A stretch of DNA of 64,000 bases from Aquimarina sp. Aq107 (lineage in GTDB: Bacteria; Bacteroidota; Bacteroidia; Flavobacteriales; Flavobacteriaceae). The position numbers and the translations under genes are program-made. Numbering within the stretch: position 1 is the first letter of the stretch; each line of letters opens with the position of its first letter. The stretch spans positions 3,396,501 through 3,460,500 of the forward strand of contig NZ_OX030782.1 in NCBI RefSeq assembly GCF_943733665.1. Direction: 5' to 3'. The notes beneath the pieces were generated by a model. It was not told where the DNA came from and searched no databases. It was given only the letters and a program-made list of their open reading frames with translations. Below, in pieces: positions 1-8,168 of this stretch.

Positions 1-330
1 GATAGAAATGCAAGAGCCGAAGAAGTATTAACAGATGTAGGCTTAGCAGATCGTATGGATCACAAACCAAATCAACTTTCTGGTGGTCAACGACAACGTG
101 TTGCGGTTGGTCGTGCATTGGTTAACAAACCTTCCATTATATTAGCAGATGAACCTACTGGAAATTTAGATTCCAAAACTTCATTAGAAATCATGCAGTT
201 ATTTGATGATATTCACGGAGCTGGTAACACTGTAATTTTGGTAACTCATGAAGAAGAAGTAGCTGCTCATGCGCATCGTGTAATACGATTACGTGATGGT
301 GTCATTGAGAGTGATACCAGAAACAGATAA
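1..330 (+). CDS. ABC transporter ATP-binding protein, 3' part (MacB/LolD-like)
   Basis: The reading frame is open from the first base, so this is the C-terminal part of a gene that starts outside the window. It contains an ABC signature ([15 protein letters not shown]), a Walker B with D-loop ([12 protein letters not shown]) and an H-loop (VILVTHEEE). The '[10 protein letters not shown]' form and the short tail after the H-loop are typical of the MacB/LolD/FtsE group, which energises lipoprotein release or efflux across the inner membrane. The Walker A lies upstream and is not visible. The partner permease is not downstream, because the next gene is a symporter after a 71-bp gap. The family is certain; the substrate is unknown. 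Confidence 0.9.
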   Translation, partial: DRNARAEEVLTDVGLADRMDHKPNQLSGGQRQRVAVGRALVNKPSIILADEPTGNLDSKTSLEIMQLFDDIHGAGNTVILVTHEEEVAAHAHRVIRLRDGVIESDTRNR

Positions 331-401
331 CTTATAATTTCAGGTTAGTATCGTAAAAATATTAATTCGTATTTTGGTGTTTTACTAATTCGAATTTTTA
401 T

Positions 402-1859
402 ATGCAACCCATACATATTCTACTTTTAATCGCCGCTTACTTTGGTGTATTACTTTTAATTTCATATTTCACAGGAAAAAGTTCGGGAAACGAAGCCTTT
501 TTTAAAGCGAATAAACAATCTCCTTGGTACGTAGTTGCTTTTGGTATGATCGGCGCTTCATTAAGTGGAGTTACATTTATTTCTGTTCCTGGATGGGTTG
601 AAGGGGCACAGTTTAGCTATATGCAGATAGTTTTTGGATATCTGGTTGGTAATTTTGTTATTGCATATATCTTAATGCCAATTTACTATAAGTTAAACGT
701 CACCTCTATTTATCAATATCTAGAAGAAAGATTTGGAGTAGTAAGTTATAAAACAGGAGCTTTCTTCTTCTTTATATCTAGAGTTTTAGGTGCTTCTTTC
801 AGACTCTATCTTGTGGCAATTGTATTACAACAATATATTTTTGACGAATGGAATGTACCTTTCGAAATTACCGTTATACTTTCTATACTATTAATCTGGA
901 TATATACCTTTAGAGGAGGGATAAAAACAATCGTTTGGACTGATACGTTACAGACATTATTTATGTTAATCGCCTTAGGAACCGCAATCTATTATATTAA
1001 TAATCAAATAGGATGGTCTTTTTCAGAATTTCTCTCTTCGGAAGAATTAAAAAATTATGATAAAATATTTTTCTTCGATAGCTTTTTAGAAAAGAATCAT
1101 TTTTTCAAGTCATTTATTGGTGGTATGTTTATCGCCATCTGTATGACTGGATTAGACCAAGATATGATGCAAAAAAATCTAACCTGTCGTAACTTAAAAG
1201 AGGCACAGAAAAACATGGTTTCTTTTAGTTTTGTATTGATTGTGGTCAACTTTATTTTTCTTTTACTAGGCGCTTTATTATTCATATATGCTGATCAATT
1301 TAATATTGCCACCCCAGTTGTAGATGGAAATGTAAAAACGGATTTGTTGTTTCCAGAAATCGCAATTAATGGCGGATTAGGCATCGTATTAGCTGTTGCA
1401 TTTATACTTGGATTAATTGCTGCTGCATACAGTAGCGCAGATAGTGCTCTAACATCACTAACAACTTCTTTCTGTGTAGACTTTTTAGGTATCGAGAAAA
1501 AAGAAAAGCAAGATCAAGTAGCGATTCGAAAAAAAACTCATATTGCCATGAGTGCCTTGTTAATCATCGTGATTATAGTTTTTAAGCATGTATTAACGGA
1601 AAATGTAATCAGTAATTTACTAACCGTAGCTACTTTTACTTATGGTCCACTTCTAGGTTTATTCGCATTCGGAATTTTTACTAATTATAAAATCAAAGAT
1701 AAATACACGTGGATTGTAGCTTTAATATCTGTTCTAATTATTATTGGAGTATGGAAAATACCTTCTGAATTCATTGGTGGTTATAAAATCGGTTATGAAT
1801 TACTTCCACTCAATGGATTACTAACATTTCTAGGCCTAATACTGATTCGTAGAAAGTAA
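402..1859 (+). CDS. Sodium:solute symporter family protein
   Basis: The 485-residue protein is built of about 13 hydrophobic segments and has the layout of the SSS (solute:sodium symporter) family of the inner membrane. It begins [19 protein letters not shown] and carries the glycine/serine-rich early segment ([15 protein letters not shown]) and a later [14 protein letters not shown] segment, where this family places its sodium-site Ser/Thr residues. Members import sugars, organic acids, amino acids or other solutes with Na+. No specific substrate can be assigned. The gene end overlaps the 3' end of the convergent CoA-binding gene by 24 bp. Confidence 0.9.
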   Translation: MQPIHILLLIAAYFGVLLLISYFTGKSSGNEAFFKANKQSPWYVVAFGMIGASLSGVTFISVPGWVEGAQFSYMQIVFGYLVGNFVIAYILMPIYYKLNVTSIYQYLEERFGVVSYKTGAFFFFISRVLGASFRLYLVAIVLQQYIFDEWNVPFEITVILSILLIWIYTFRGGIKTIVWTDTLQTLFMLIALGTAIYYINNQIGWSFSEFLSSEELKNYDKIFFFDSFLEKNHFFKSFIGGMFIAICMTGLDQDMMQKNLTCRNLKEAQKNMVSFSFVLIVVNFIFLLLGALLFIYADQFNIATPVVDGNVKTDLLFPEIAINGGLGIVLAVAFILGLIAAAYSSADSALTSLTTSFCVDFLGIEKKEKQDQVAIRKKTHIAMSALLIIVIIVFKHVLTENVISNLLTVATFTYGPLLGLFAFGIFTNYKIKDKYTWIVALISVLIIIGVWKIPSEFIGGYKIGYELLPLNGLLTFLGLILIRRK

Positions 1860-2204
1860 CACCAAAGTACAAGCTACTTCTATATCTATATTCGCTTGTC
1901 TTAAAACCTTATAAAGCTCTGGGTTTTCAGTTCCTGGATTAAAAATGACTCTTTTTGGATTAAGGCCTACTATATATTTGTAGTATTGTTCTTGACGGGT
2001 AGGATTTAAATATAAAGTAACTGTATCGACATTTTTGAAATCCATTAAATCTGTTTCAATTTGAACTCCTGATACTTCCCCTTTACGCAATCCAATGGCT
2101 ACAACATCATGATTAAAACGAACCAGTTTATTTATTGCCAAATTAGAATATCGATTGGATTTTAAAGAAGCACCTAATACTAAAGTTTTTTTTTTGGATG
2201 TCAT
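1836..2204 (-). CDS. CoA-binding domain protein (YccU-like)
   Basis: This 122-residue protein is a single small Rossmann-type domain. It starts with a lysine-rich tail and the nucleotide-binding strand-loop [18 protein letters not shown], followed by [17 protein letters not shown] and a C-terminal [14 protein letters not shown] segment, all characteristic of the CoA_binding_2 family. The function of free-standing members is not well defined. The last codons overlap the convergent symporter gene, so the two 3' ends share sequence and no terminator separates them. Confidence 0.85.
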   Translation of the reverse strand: MTSKKKTLVLGASLKSNRYSNLAINKLVRFNHDVVAIGLRKGEVSGVQIETDLMDFKNVDTVTLYLNPTRQEQYYKYIVGLNPKRVIFNPGTENPELYKVLRQANIDIEVACTLVLLSTNQY

Positions 2205-2365
2205 ACGTATTAATTTGATTGCAAAATAAAGTTAATCTATCCATTAAAAGTTAAAAATAAAGGCTAAAATGTTAAAAACAAAAAACAGGTGTAACATAAG
2301 TCTTACCACTCACGTCTTATAGGTAAAGAAATATGATTTTTCATAAATTTAGTTAGTTAGTTACT

Positions 2366-2452
2366 TAATAATCAAATTTTATTCATAGTTGATGGTTAGT
2401 GTTACTATTTGATTATTATAAGAAGACCGCCCCTAATTAAGGGGCGGTTTTT
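2366..2452 (+). ncRNA. Candidate small RNA ending in a rho-independent terminator
   Basis: A 12-bp perfect inverted repeat (arms 2366-2377 and 2407-2418, 29-nt loop) is followed 7 bases later by a GC-rich hairpin with a T-run. No coding gene reads into this terminator on the plus strand, because the upstream gene is on the minus strand. The layout of stem-loop plus terminator resembles a small RNA. The 5' end is not determined and no clear TAnnTTTG box was found, so the call is tentative. Confidence 0.3.
2426..2452 (+). terminator. Rho-independent terminator upstream of the TonB receptor gene
   Basis: The stem ACCGCCCC/GGGGCGGT has a 7-nt loop and is followed by a run of five T. It lies about 175 bp before the receptor start codon and would end a transcript that is not otherwise annotated. 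Confidence 0.8.
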
Positions 2453-2564
2453 GGTTATATAATTTATTGTTAAAAAAAATTATTAGTGTAACAGATTTTA
2501 TAATGAATCGTCATATATCAAACACACGATTAATCAACGTGTTTAAAACAGGGAAAACAAATGC

Positions 2565-2586
2565 CTTTGTATTATGTAATACAAAG
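2565..2586. promoter_or_regulatory. 22-bp dyad upstream of the TonB receptor gene
   Basis: Two perfect 10-bp arms (CTTTGTATTA and TAATACAAAG) are separated by 2 bases, 41 bp before the receptor ATG. It could be an operator for a dimeric regulator or a hairpin in the mRNA leader. No regulator is identified. Confidence 0.4.
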
Positions 2587-2627
2587 TACAATGCTTAGCA
2601 TAATTATCAATCAAATAAACGTTCGAA

Positions 2628-5048
2628 ATGAAAACAATCAATCTACCTAGCCAACAGGCAGGCCAAAAAGCAATCTTATTATTTTTATTATTTTGCTTTT
2701 CTCTTGTCATAGCGCAACCCAGTAATAATGTAATACTAGGAACAATCTCAGGAAAAGTAATTGACAAAAACCTTAACCAACCTATACCGTACGCAACTAT
2801 TATAATTAATGATGGCGCTGACAAATTAATCAGCGGAGGTATCACTACAGAAGATGGCACATTTTCAATTACAGATATCCCCAACGGAAATTACATTTTA
2901 AAAATACAGTTCATAGGATATAAAAGTCATAGTCAACCTATCGAAATTTCTAAAAAAAGTAAAGACATTAATGTTGGCACTGTTTCATTAGAAGAAGAGG
3001 CACAAGCTTTAGATGACGTAACTATCATAGCTGAACGTACAACCATTGAACAAAAAATAGATCGAAAAGTAATTAACATCGGAAAAGATCTAACTACTAC
3101 TGGTGGTACAGCAGCAGAAATAATGCAAAACATCCCATCTGTAAACGTGGATCAAGATGGTAATATAGCACTACGTGGTAACCCAAATGTTCAAGTTTTA
3201 ATTGATGGCAAGCCAACAAATATCTCGCCAACTCAATTATTGAAACAAATACCTTCAACCTCTATTAAATCAGTTGAACTTATAACGAATCCATCTGCTA
3301 AATATAACCCAGAAGGTATGAGTGGAATCATTAACATTGTATTGCGTAAAAACGCTAATATTGGATTTAATGGAAACATAAATCTTGGAGTAAACTGGGA
3401 TGAGAATGCTAGATTTAACAGTTCTATAGACCTAAATTACAGAAGTGGAAAAATAAACGTCTATGGAAATTATGGCGCAAATATTACAAAAAATTTAAAT
3501 CAAGGGTTTGTATTTAGAGGCGACCAAAATTATAGAACCGATTTCCGTTTTCAGGATAATAATAAATCACATTTATTCAAAGTAGGTTTTGATTATTATA
3601 TAAATGAAAAAAACACCATATCATTATACACCAATCAAAACATATTTGATGGAAAAACTATTGGAACTACCGACATTTTGTTTTTTGACAACCCAGAAAA
3701 TAACATTTTTCAGGATCTAATCAATAAAAGTGACAATTTAGGATCTACTTATAATTTTGATTATAAACATGATTTTAAAAAAGAAGGGCATAATATAGAA
3801 TTAGAAGTTGATTATAATGTTTTTGAAGGTGACAGCAATGATGATTTTAATTTTGTAGGAGGATTAACTCCCAATTATGATGATATATTGGACAACGAAA
3901 GAACGAATACAACAATCAATCTTGACTATGTAAATCCATTATCAGAAAAAGCCAAATTAGAACTAGGATATGAGGGACGATTAAGACGTACAGATAATGA
4001 ATATCGCTCTACACTTTTTGATGATTCTAAATATCGTTATGACAGAGATATTCATGCTATATATGCTACTTACGGTAAAAACTATGAAAAATGGTCATAT
4101 CAAGTGGGAGCTAGATTAGAAAACTATCAAGTAGAAGCTATTTTTAATAATGAAAAAGTATTTGAAGATGATATTTTCACAATCTATCCTTCTGCATATT
4201 TGACATATACACCTGGAGAAAAAAATAGTTACCAGTTAAGCTATAGTAGACGAGTGGATCGTCCTGGTCTTAACCAAGTAAACCCTATAAGAGAATGGAG
4301 TACACCACGGATTACCTCTAGAGGAAACCCCGAATTAGATCCACAATTCACAAATTCGGTCGAATTAAATTATACACGTAAGTTGACTGGAGGTTCAATT
4401 ACTGCAGGTACATTTTATCGTTTAATTAATGATGAAATTAATCAAACCTTACTAGCCGATCCAACGGTAGAAGAAGGACAGATACTTACTTTTGAAAATT
4501 TTGACAATAACTCTGCATATGGAATAGAAATTTCAAGTAATTATCGCCCTACCAAATGGTGGAATTTTAATGCTAGTTTTGATTTATACGCACAAACACA
4601 AAAAGGAATTGTAGAAGATATTGTAGAAGTAAATGGAATGGACGAAATAGTTCAGGTCGCTAGTGAAGTTGATGCCGTTGTCTATAATTTTAGAATGAAC
4701 AACAATTTTAAAGCTACTAAAAATCTTACTTTTCAAATATTTGGATTTTATCGCGGAGAACAAGAAGGTATTCAATTTAAGACAAAACCTTTCTATTTTA
4801 TTAATACTGGTGCTAGATACAATTTCTTACAAGGAAAAGGAACTGCAAGTATTAACTTTAATGATATTTTTAATACCATGCGTTTTAGATTCTCAGGTGA
4901 TTTTCCTTTTGAACAAAACGGACAATTTCAAGGAGAGACGCAGACAATATTCCTTGGATTATCATATCGTTTTGGTAGCGGAAAGAATAGAAAAGTTTCA
5001 AGGAAGAGAAGAGACAAAAATGAAAAAAGTGGCGGCGGAATACTCTAA
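2628..5048 (+). CDS. TonB-dependent receptor, outer membrane beta-barrel family
   Basis: The 806-residue protein has an N-terminal signal peptide whose hydrophobic core (AILLFLLFCFSLVIA) precedes AQP. A carboxypeptidase-regulatory-like domain follows at about 40-120 (GTISGKVIDKNLNQPIPYAT), then a TonB plug at about 150-240 (IPSVNVDQDGNIALRGNPNV) and a long barrel to the end. The barrel matches the OMP beta-barrel family of Bacteroidota rather than a SusC, because there is no SusD gene next to it. It should sit in the outer membrane; the ligand is unknown. The n-region is longer than usual because a GGCAGG-containing imperfect palindrome lies within codons 7-12. The gene is monocistronic and ends at a bidirectional terminator. 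Confidence 0.9.
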   Translation: MKTINLPSQQAGQKAILLFLLFCFSLVIAQPSNNVILGTISGKVIDKNLNQPIPYATIIINDGADKLISGGITTEDGTFSITDIPNGNYILKIQFIGYKSHSQPIEISKKSKDINVGTVSLEEEAQALDDVTIIAERTTIEQKIDRKVINIGKDLTTTGGTAAEIMQNIPSVNVDQDGNIALRGNPNVQVLIDGKPTNISPTQLLKQIPSTSIKSVELITNPSAKYNPEGMSGIINIVLRKNANIGFNGNINLGVNWDENARFNSSIDLNYRSGKINVYGNYGANITKNLNQGFVFRGDQNYRTDFRFQDNNKSHLFKVGFDYYINEKNTISLYTNQNIFDGKTIGTTDILFFDNPENNIFQDLINKSDNLGSTYNFDYKHDFKKEGHNIELEVDYNVFEGDSNDDFNFVGGLTPNYDDILDNERTNTTINLDYVNPLSEKAKLELGYEGRLRRTDNEYRSTLFDDSKYRYDRDIHAIYATYGKNYEKWSYQVGARLENYQVEAIFNNEKVFEDDIFTIYPSAYLTYTPGEKNSYQLSYSRRVDRPGLNQVNPIREWSTPRITSRGNPELDPQFTNSVELNYTRKLTGGSITAGTFYRLINDEINQTLLADPTVEEGQILTFENFDNNSAYGIEISSNYRPTKWWNFNASFDLYAQTQKGIVEDIVEVNGMDEIVQVASEVDAVVYNFRMNNNFKATKNLTFQIFGFYRGEQEGIQFKTKPFYFINTGARYNFLQGKGTASINFNDIFNTMRFRFSGDFPFEQNGQFQGETQTIFLGLSYRFGSGKNRKVSRKRRDKNEKSGGGIL

Positions 5049-5256
5049 ATCAATCAATTAATATGTTAAATTCATAAAATATCTCTATAATATTTGTTAA
5101 ATTTAAGTATTAATTAAAAAAAAGATTAGTTAGTTAAATATTCGTAAAAAACACACTGTTTTTGTAACACTATCCGATTTGTTACGTCTATTATAGTACC
5201 ATTTGGTTATAATTTATTTGAATTAGCCTTTAAAAAAAATAACCCAAGTGCATATA

Positions 5257-5287
5257 AAAAATCGCGAAACATTGTTTCGCGATTTTT
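5257..5287. terminator. Bidirectional terminator between TonB receptor and fabH
   Basis: A 14-bp perfect stem (AAAAATCGCGAAAC with its complement) has a 3-nt loop and A/T tails on both sides. It serves the receptor on the plus strand and fabH on the minus strand. Confidence 0.85.
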
Positions 5288-5310
5288 ATTTTATTTATTT
5301 CCTTATAATA

Positions 5311-6321
5311 CTACCATTTGATAATAGCACTTCCCCAAGTAAATCCGCTTCCAAAAGCTGCTAACACTACAAGATCACCTTCTTTAATTTTTCCTTCTTC
5401 CCAAGCTTCGGTTAAAGCTATTGGAATTGAAGCAGCAGTAGTATTTCCATATCGTTGAATATTATTATAAACCTTATCATCAGACAATTTAAATTGTTTC
5501 TGAACAAACTGAGATATTCTAAGATTTGCCTGATGCGGAATTAACATGTTAATATCCAAAGGAGTAAGATTATTTTTCTGTAATCCTTCATTAATAACTT
5601 CAGAAAAACGAACTACTGCATTTTTAAACACAAATTGTCCATTCATATATGGATAATAAGGAATATTTTCTTGATCATTCTCTGCAATGATTTCTGGCAC
5701 CCAATGATCTGTACTAGGACCTTCTAATGAAAGTTCTTTAGCATGTGCTCCTTCGCTATGTAAGTGAGTAGATAATACGCCACTCCCATCTTCTTTTTCA
5801 TTTCTAGATAGAACCATTGCTCCTGCTCCATCTCCAAAAATAACAGAAACTCCTCTACCTCTAGTAGTCATATCCAATCCCCCACTATGATTCTCACTTC
5901 CAATAATCAAAACATTTTTATACATACCCGTTTTGATAAATTGATCAGCCACAGATAATGCGTACACAAATCCACTACACTGATTACGAACATCTAAGGC
6001 TGGCACAGTTCCCATATCCATCATATCCTGAACTCTTACACCACCACCAGGAAAGTACATATCCGGACTAAGTGTCGCAAAAATAATTAGATCAATATCA
6101 TCTTTTGTCAGCTCAGCCCTTTCTAAAGCTATTTTTGCTGCTTTTACTCCCATTACAGAAGTACTATTTCCATCTCCTTTCTTGATATGTCGTCTTTCTT
6201 TTATTCCAGTTCGTTCTTGAATCCAAGCATCATTGGTATCCATTACCTTAGAAAGATCGTCATTAGTTACAACATTCTCAGGAACATAGCTCCCTAATCC
6301 TGTTACTTTTGAAGTATACAT
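5311..6321 (-). CDS. fabH: 3-oxoacyl-ACP synthase III family protein
   Basis: This 336-residue thiolase-fold enzyme condenses an acyl-CoA with malonyl-ACP to start fatty acid synthesis. The full catalytic triad is visible: Cys115 (RNQCSGF), His263 (IPHQANLR) and Asn293 (RYGNTTAAS). The N-terminal GLGSYVPENVVTN and C-terminal FGSGFTWGSAIIKW segments are also standard. The length matches the family. It stands alone here and not beside acetyl-CoA carboxylase genes, so it may be a second, specialised FabH rather than the main housekeeping copy. The start ATG at 6321 gives the expected N-terminus. Confidence 0.9.
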   Translation of the reverse strand: MYTSKVTGLGSYVPENVVTNDDLSKVMDTNDAWIQERTGIKERRHIKKGDGNSTSVMGVKAAKIALERAELTKDDIDLIIFATLSPDMYFPGGGVRVQDMMDMGTVPALDVRNQCSGFVYALSVADQFIKTGMYKNVLIIGSENHSGGLDMTTRGRGVSVIFGDGAGAMVLSRNEKEDGSGVLSTHLHSEGAHAKELSLEGPSTDHWVPEIIAENDQENIPYYPYMNGQFVFKNAVVRFSEVINEGLQKNNLTPLDINMLIPHQANLRISQFVQKQFKLSDDKVYNNIQRYGNTTAASIPIALTEAWEEGKIKEGDLVVLAAFGSGFTWGSAIIKW

Positions 6322-6541
6322 ATATTTTTAATATTGAGTGTGTATTGTGTGCAATAATAGCTAAATACTAAAGTTGCTAAAAAACTGCAGAGCAAGATAT
6401 GTATTCTTATGTTTTTGATAAAAGAAACCGCAATCTTATTGTATGCACGCATAATAAAATCCCCATATTCTTTATTTGTATGCTAAATATAGTCCAAGAA
6501 AATAATATGTTTATTGGAAAAACTAAAACAAAAAGGCACAG

Positions 6542-6823
6542 TTAAAACTTTAATATTTCTTTTGATATTTTATTTACATTATCAGTAACTTCAACCTTAT
6601 ACATCCCAGAAGGAAAAGGATTTAGAGACAATTTATTTCTTATAGATAAATTATTTTTTGATTTTATAATTTGCCCTTCTTTATTATATAAGACATAAGA
6701 AACGTTAGCATCTTCTTCATCTAAATCAATATAAATAGCATTTGAAGATTGAATTAAATATACCGAAAATGTATACTCTAAAGTTTCCTTTAAATCATTT
6801 TGAAATATAGAATGTGTATTCAT
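6542..6823 (-). CDS. Small protein resembling an orphan T9SS type A sorting domain
   Basis: The 93-residue product has no signal peptide. Its C-terminal 60 residues follow the pattern of the Por secretion system type A C-terminal domain: a YVLYNKEGQIIKS strand, then LSLNPFPSGMYKVEVTDN and a final KISKEILKF with a basic residue near the end. In that family the domain ends a secreted passenger protein, whereas here there is no passenger upstream. It may be the remnant of a lost cargo protein or a genuine small protein. No TAnnTTTG box was found in front of it. Coding status is moderate. Confidence 0.5.
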   Translation of the reverse strand: MNTHSIFQNDLKETLEYTFSVYLIQSSNAIYIDLDEEDANVSYVLYNKEGQIIKSKNNLSIRNKLSLNPFPSGMYKVEVTDNVNKISKEILKF

Positions 6824-6959
6824 ATTAAACTATTTTATTTTTTAAAACAATAACGCTTAGTACTTTAGACAGAACTAATATTAATAATCATGGTGACTAA
6901 AACTACTGATTTAAAATATCTGAGTAGAGCGAAAATTTTTTATAAAAATCACTTTTTTC

Positions 6960-6980
6960 GACTAATGACTAATGACTAAT
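6960..6980. repeat. Short tandem repeat, 3 x GACTAAT
   Basis: Three perfect copies of the 7-mer GACTAAT stand in tandem in intergenic DNA. No function is apparent. Confidence 0.7.
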
Positions 6981-7395
6981 AAAATCTACAAACGTATGTC
7001 AATAATAATTTTGAATTATCTTTTTCTAAAAAAAACAGGAAAACGAATTAAATGATTTTTAGTTTCTAATAGAATAACTAATAAAACGATTAGTGTTACG
7101 ATACCAACATTGGAAAAATCCCTTGTTCAAAATTCGAAATAAAGTTTATGCTTATGATATAACACAAAACTACTTTCTATCAAATAGTACGGTATATCGA
7201 CAAAAGAGTTTACAAAATGTTAAAATACCCGTTTGAACATACAATAACATTTGTTAAATTAAATATAAAATATCGTTAATTTAACATATTAAACACCTTA
7301 ATTAAAGATAATTAAAAAAATTTAAAAACATAAACATGCGTTAAAACCATATTTTAATTCTTGTTAAACCATATTTAATATCGAAGTGTAATTCC

Positions 7396-7403
7396 TACAT
7401 TTG
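7396..7403 (+). promoter_or_regulatory. Candidate -7 box (TACATTTG)
   Basis: The octamer matches the Bacteroidota consensus TAnnTTTG and lies about 60 bp before the first of two tiny ORFs. No well-spaced -33 TTG was found, so this is a candidate only. Confidence 0.35.
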
Positions 7404-7463
7404 ACCCGAGGCTGTTATCATAGTAAAAATTCAAAAAGAGCAACCAACTCTAAATCGTAAACT

Positions 7464-7547
7464 ATGAAAACTATATTAAAGTTTTACCATCTTTATTTAG
7501 ACAAATCCTATTCCGTTTTAATCAGGAATCAGCGGGTTCAATGCTAA
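7464..7547 (+). CDS. Possible 27-residue peptide ORF
   Basis: An ATG at 7464 opens a 27-codon frame beginning MKTILKFYHLYLDKSYSVLI and ending in VQC. It ends 10 bp before the next tiny ORF and follows a TACATTTG box. Codons are unremarkable and no homologue is recognised. It could be a leader peptide for the next ORF or chance. Confidence 0.2.
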   Translation: MKTILKFYHLYLDKSYSVLIRNQRVQC

Positions 7548-7557
7548 GGAATGTATC

Positions 7558-7665
7558 ATGAATAAATTTGATAGATTCCATCGTGTATTAACCAAAACCT
7601 CTCTATTCCTAATTGCTTTAATAATCACCTTACTTATTGTCTACATAATTCTTCGAGTTTTTTAA
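7558..7665 (+). CDS. Possible 35-residue single-span membrane peptide
   Basis: The ATG at 7558 is preceded by AAGGA at a workable distance. The peptide starts MNKFDRFHRVLTKTS and then has one strongly hydrophobic stretch (LFLIALIITLLIVYIILRVF), the shape of a small inner-membrane protein with a basic N-terminus. It is followed after 137 bp by a strong terminator (7803-7831). It is too short for most gene finders. The function is unknown and coding status is uncertain. Confidence 0.35.
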   Translation: MNKFDRFHRVLTKTSLFLIALIITLLIVYIILRVF

Positions 7666-7802
7666 GGATAAACATGTAGAAGATTAAAAACACATATAAT
7701 GATTCATTAACCTATAAAATACAGAAAAACCAATCTAGTAAACCCTGAAAATCTGTTAGTTAAGATAGCAGCCTCAATTTTCAATATTTCACAGAATTGG
7801 TT

Positions 7803-7831
7803 CCGGGAACTATTATTTAGTTCCCGGTTTT
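7803..7831 (+). terminator. Rho-independent terminator, gene-poor region (1)
   Basis: The stem CCGGGAACT/AGTTCCCGG has a 7-nt loop and is followed by four T. It is well placed to end a transcript carrying the two tiny ORFs. Confidence 0.7.
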
Positions 7832-7905
7832 AAAAAAACCATAAACGCAATACTTTATTTTGGTGTTTTAAAGTGCACAGCGGGTTATTTAGTATTGTCG
7901 TTTTA

Positions 7906-7934
7906 CCGGAGGTTTTGTATTAATGAGCCTCCGG
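7906..7934 (+). terminator. Terminator-like hairpin, gene-poor region (2)
   Basis: The stem CCGGAGG/CCTCCGG has a 15-nt loop and is followed by ATTTAATTT. It is a weaker terminator because the T-run is interrupted. Confidence 0.4.
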
Positions 7935-8016
7935 ATTTAATTTGTCCCCAACCAAAAAAATATCTTTGAATTAAACTTAACGCACAATCATCAAATTTAA
8001 TTTTAAAAGGTGTTTT

Positions 8017-8052
8017 CCGGGAGCTAACCCCATAGCTTCCGGTTTTTTTTTA
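8017..8052 (+). terminator. Rho-independent terminator, gene-poor region (3)
   Basis: The 10-bp stem CCGGGAGCTA/TAGCTTCCGG (one G:T pair) has a 6-nt loop and is followed by ten T. No plus-strand gene is recognised in front of it. Confidence 0.8.
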
Positions 8053-8081
8053 AGGAATGTTTCTTTATATAATTAAAGCTT

Positions 8082-8119
8082 AAAAAAGCGAAAGGCACGC
8101 CAACCACAGCATGCCTTTC
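8082..8119 (-). terminator. Terminator of the TetR-ABC1 kinase operon
   Basis: Read on the minus strand, an 11-bp stem (GAAAGGCATGC with GCGTGCCTTTC, one wobble) with an 8-nt loop is followed by GCTTTTTT. It lies about 50 bp after the kinase stop codon. Confidence 0.7.
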
Positions 8120-8168
8120 TAACAACCTAACCAATAAATAAACAAACCATAGTCAGTCGATTGACCGA

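Larger units (their letters stand above)
2205..2627. other. Intergenic region rich in inverted repeats
   Basis: This 423-bp region lies between the CoA-binding gene and the TonB receptor gene and has no convincing ORF. It contains TTAG repeats near 2350-2362, a 12-bp perfect inverted repeat (2366-2377 with 2407-2418), a rho-independent terminator (2426-2452), an imperfect hairpin near 2519-2542, and a 22-bp dyad (2565-2586). The terminator points away from any coding gene, which suggests a short non-coding transcript. Confidence 0.6.
6824..8168. other. Gene-poor 1.35-kb region with tiny ORFs and several hairpins
   Basis: No ORF over 60 codons fits here. The region holds three copies of GACTAAT (6960-6980), a very AT-rich stretch (7180-7380), a TACATTTG box (7396-7403), two consecutive tiny ORFs (7464-7665), three plus-strand CCGG-based hairpins (7803-7831, 7906-7934, 8017-8052) and a minus-strand terminator (8082-8119). 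The number of terminators suggests one or more short transcripts. Confidence 0.6.

Noticed and set aside
4741-5061. 106-codon plus-strand ORF overlapping the 3' end of the TonB receptor gene
   Set aside because: It is in another frame of a clear barrel-coding sequence and has no recognisable features.
6890-6978. 29-codon ORF running into the GACTAAT repeats
   Set aside because: It is too short, has no promoter or ribosome-binding site and ends in repeat DNA.
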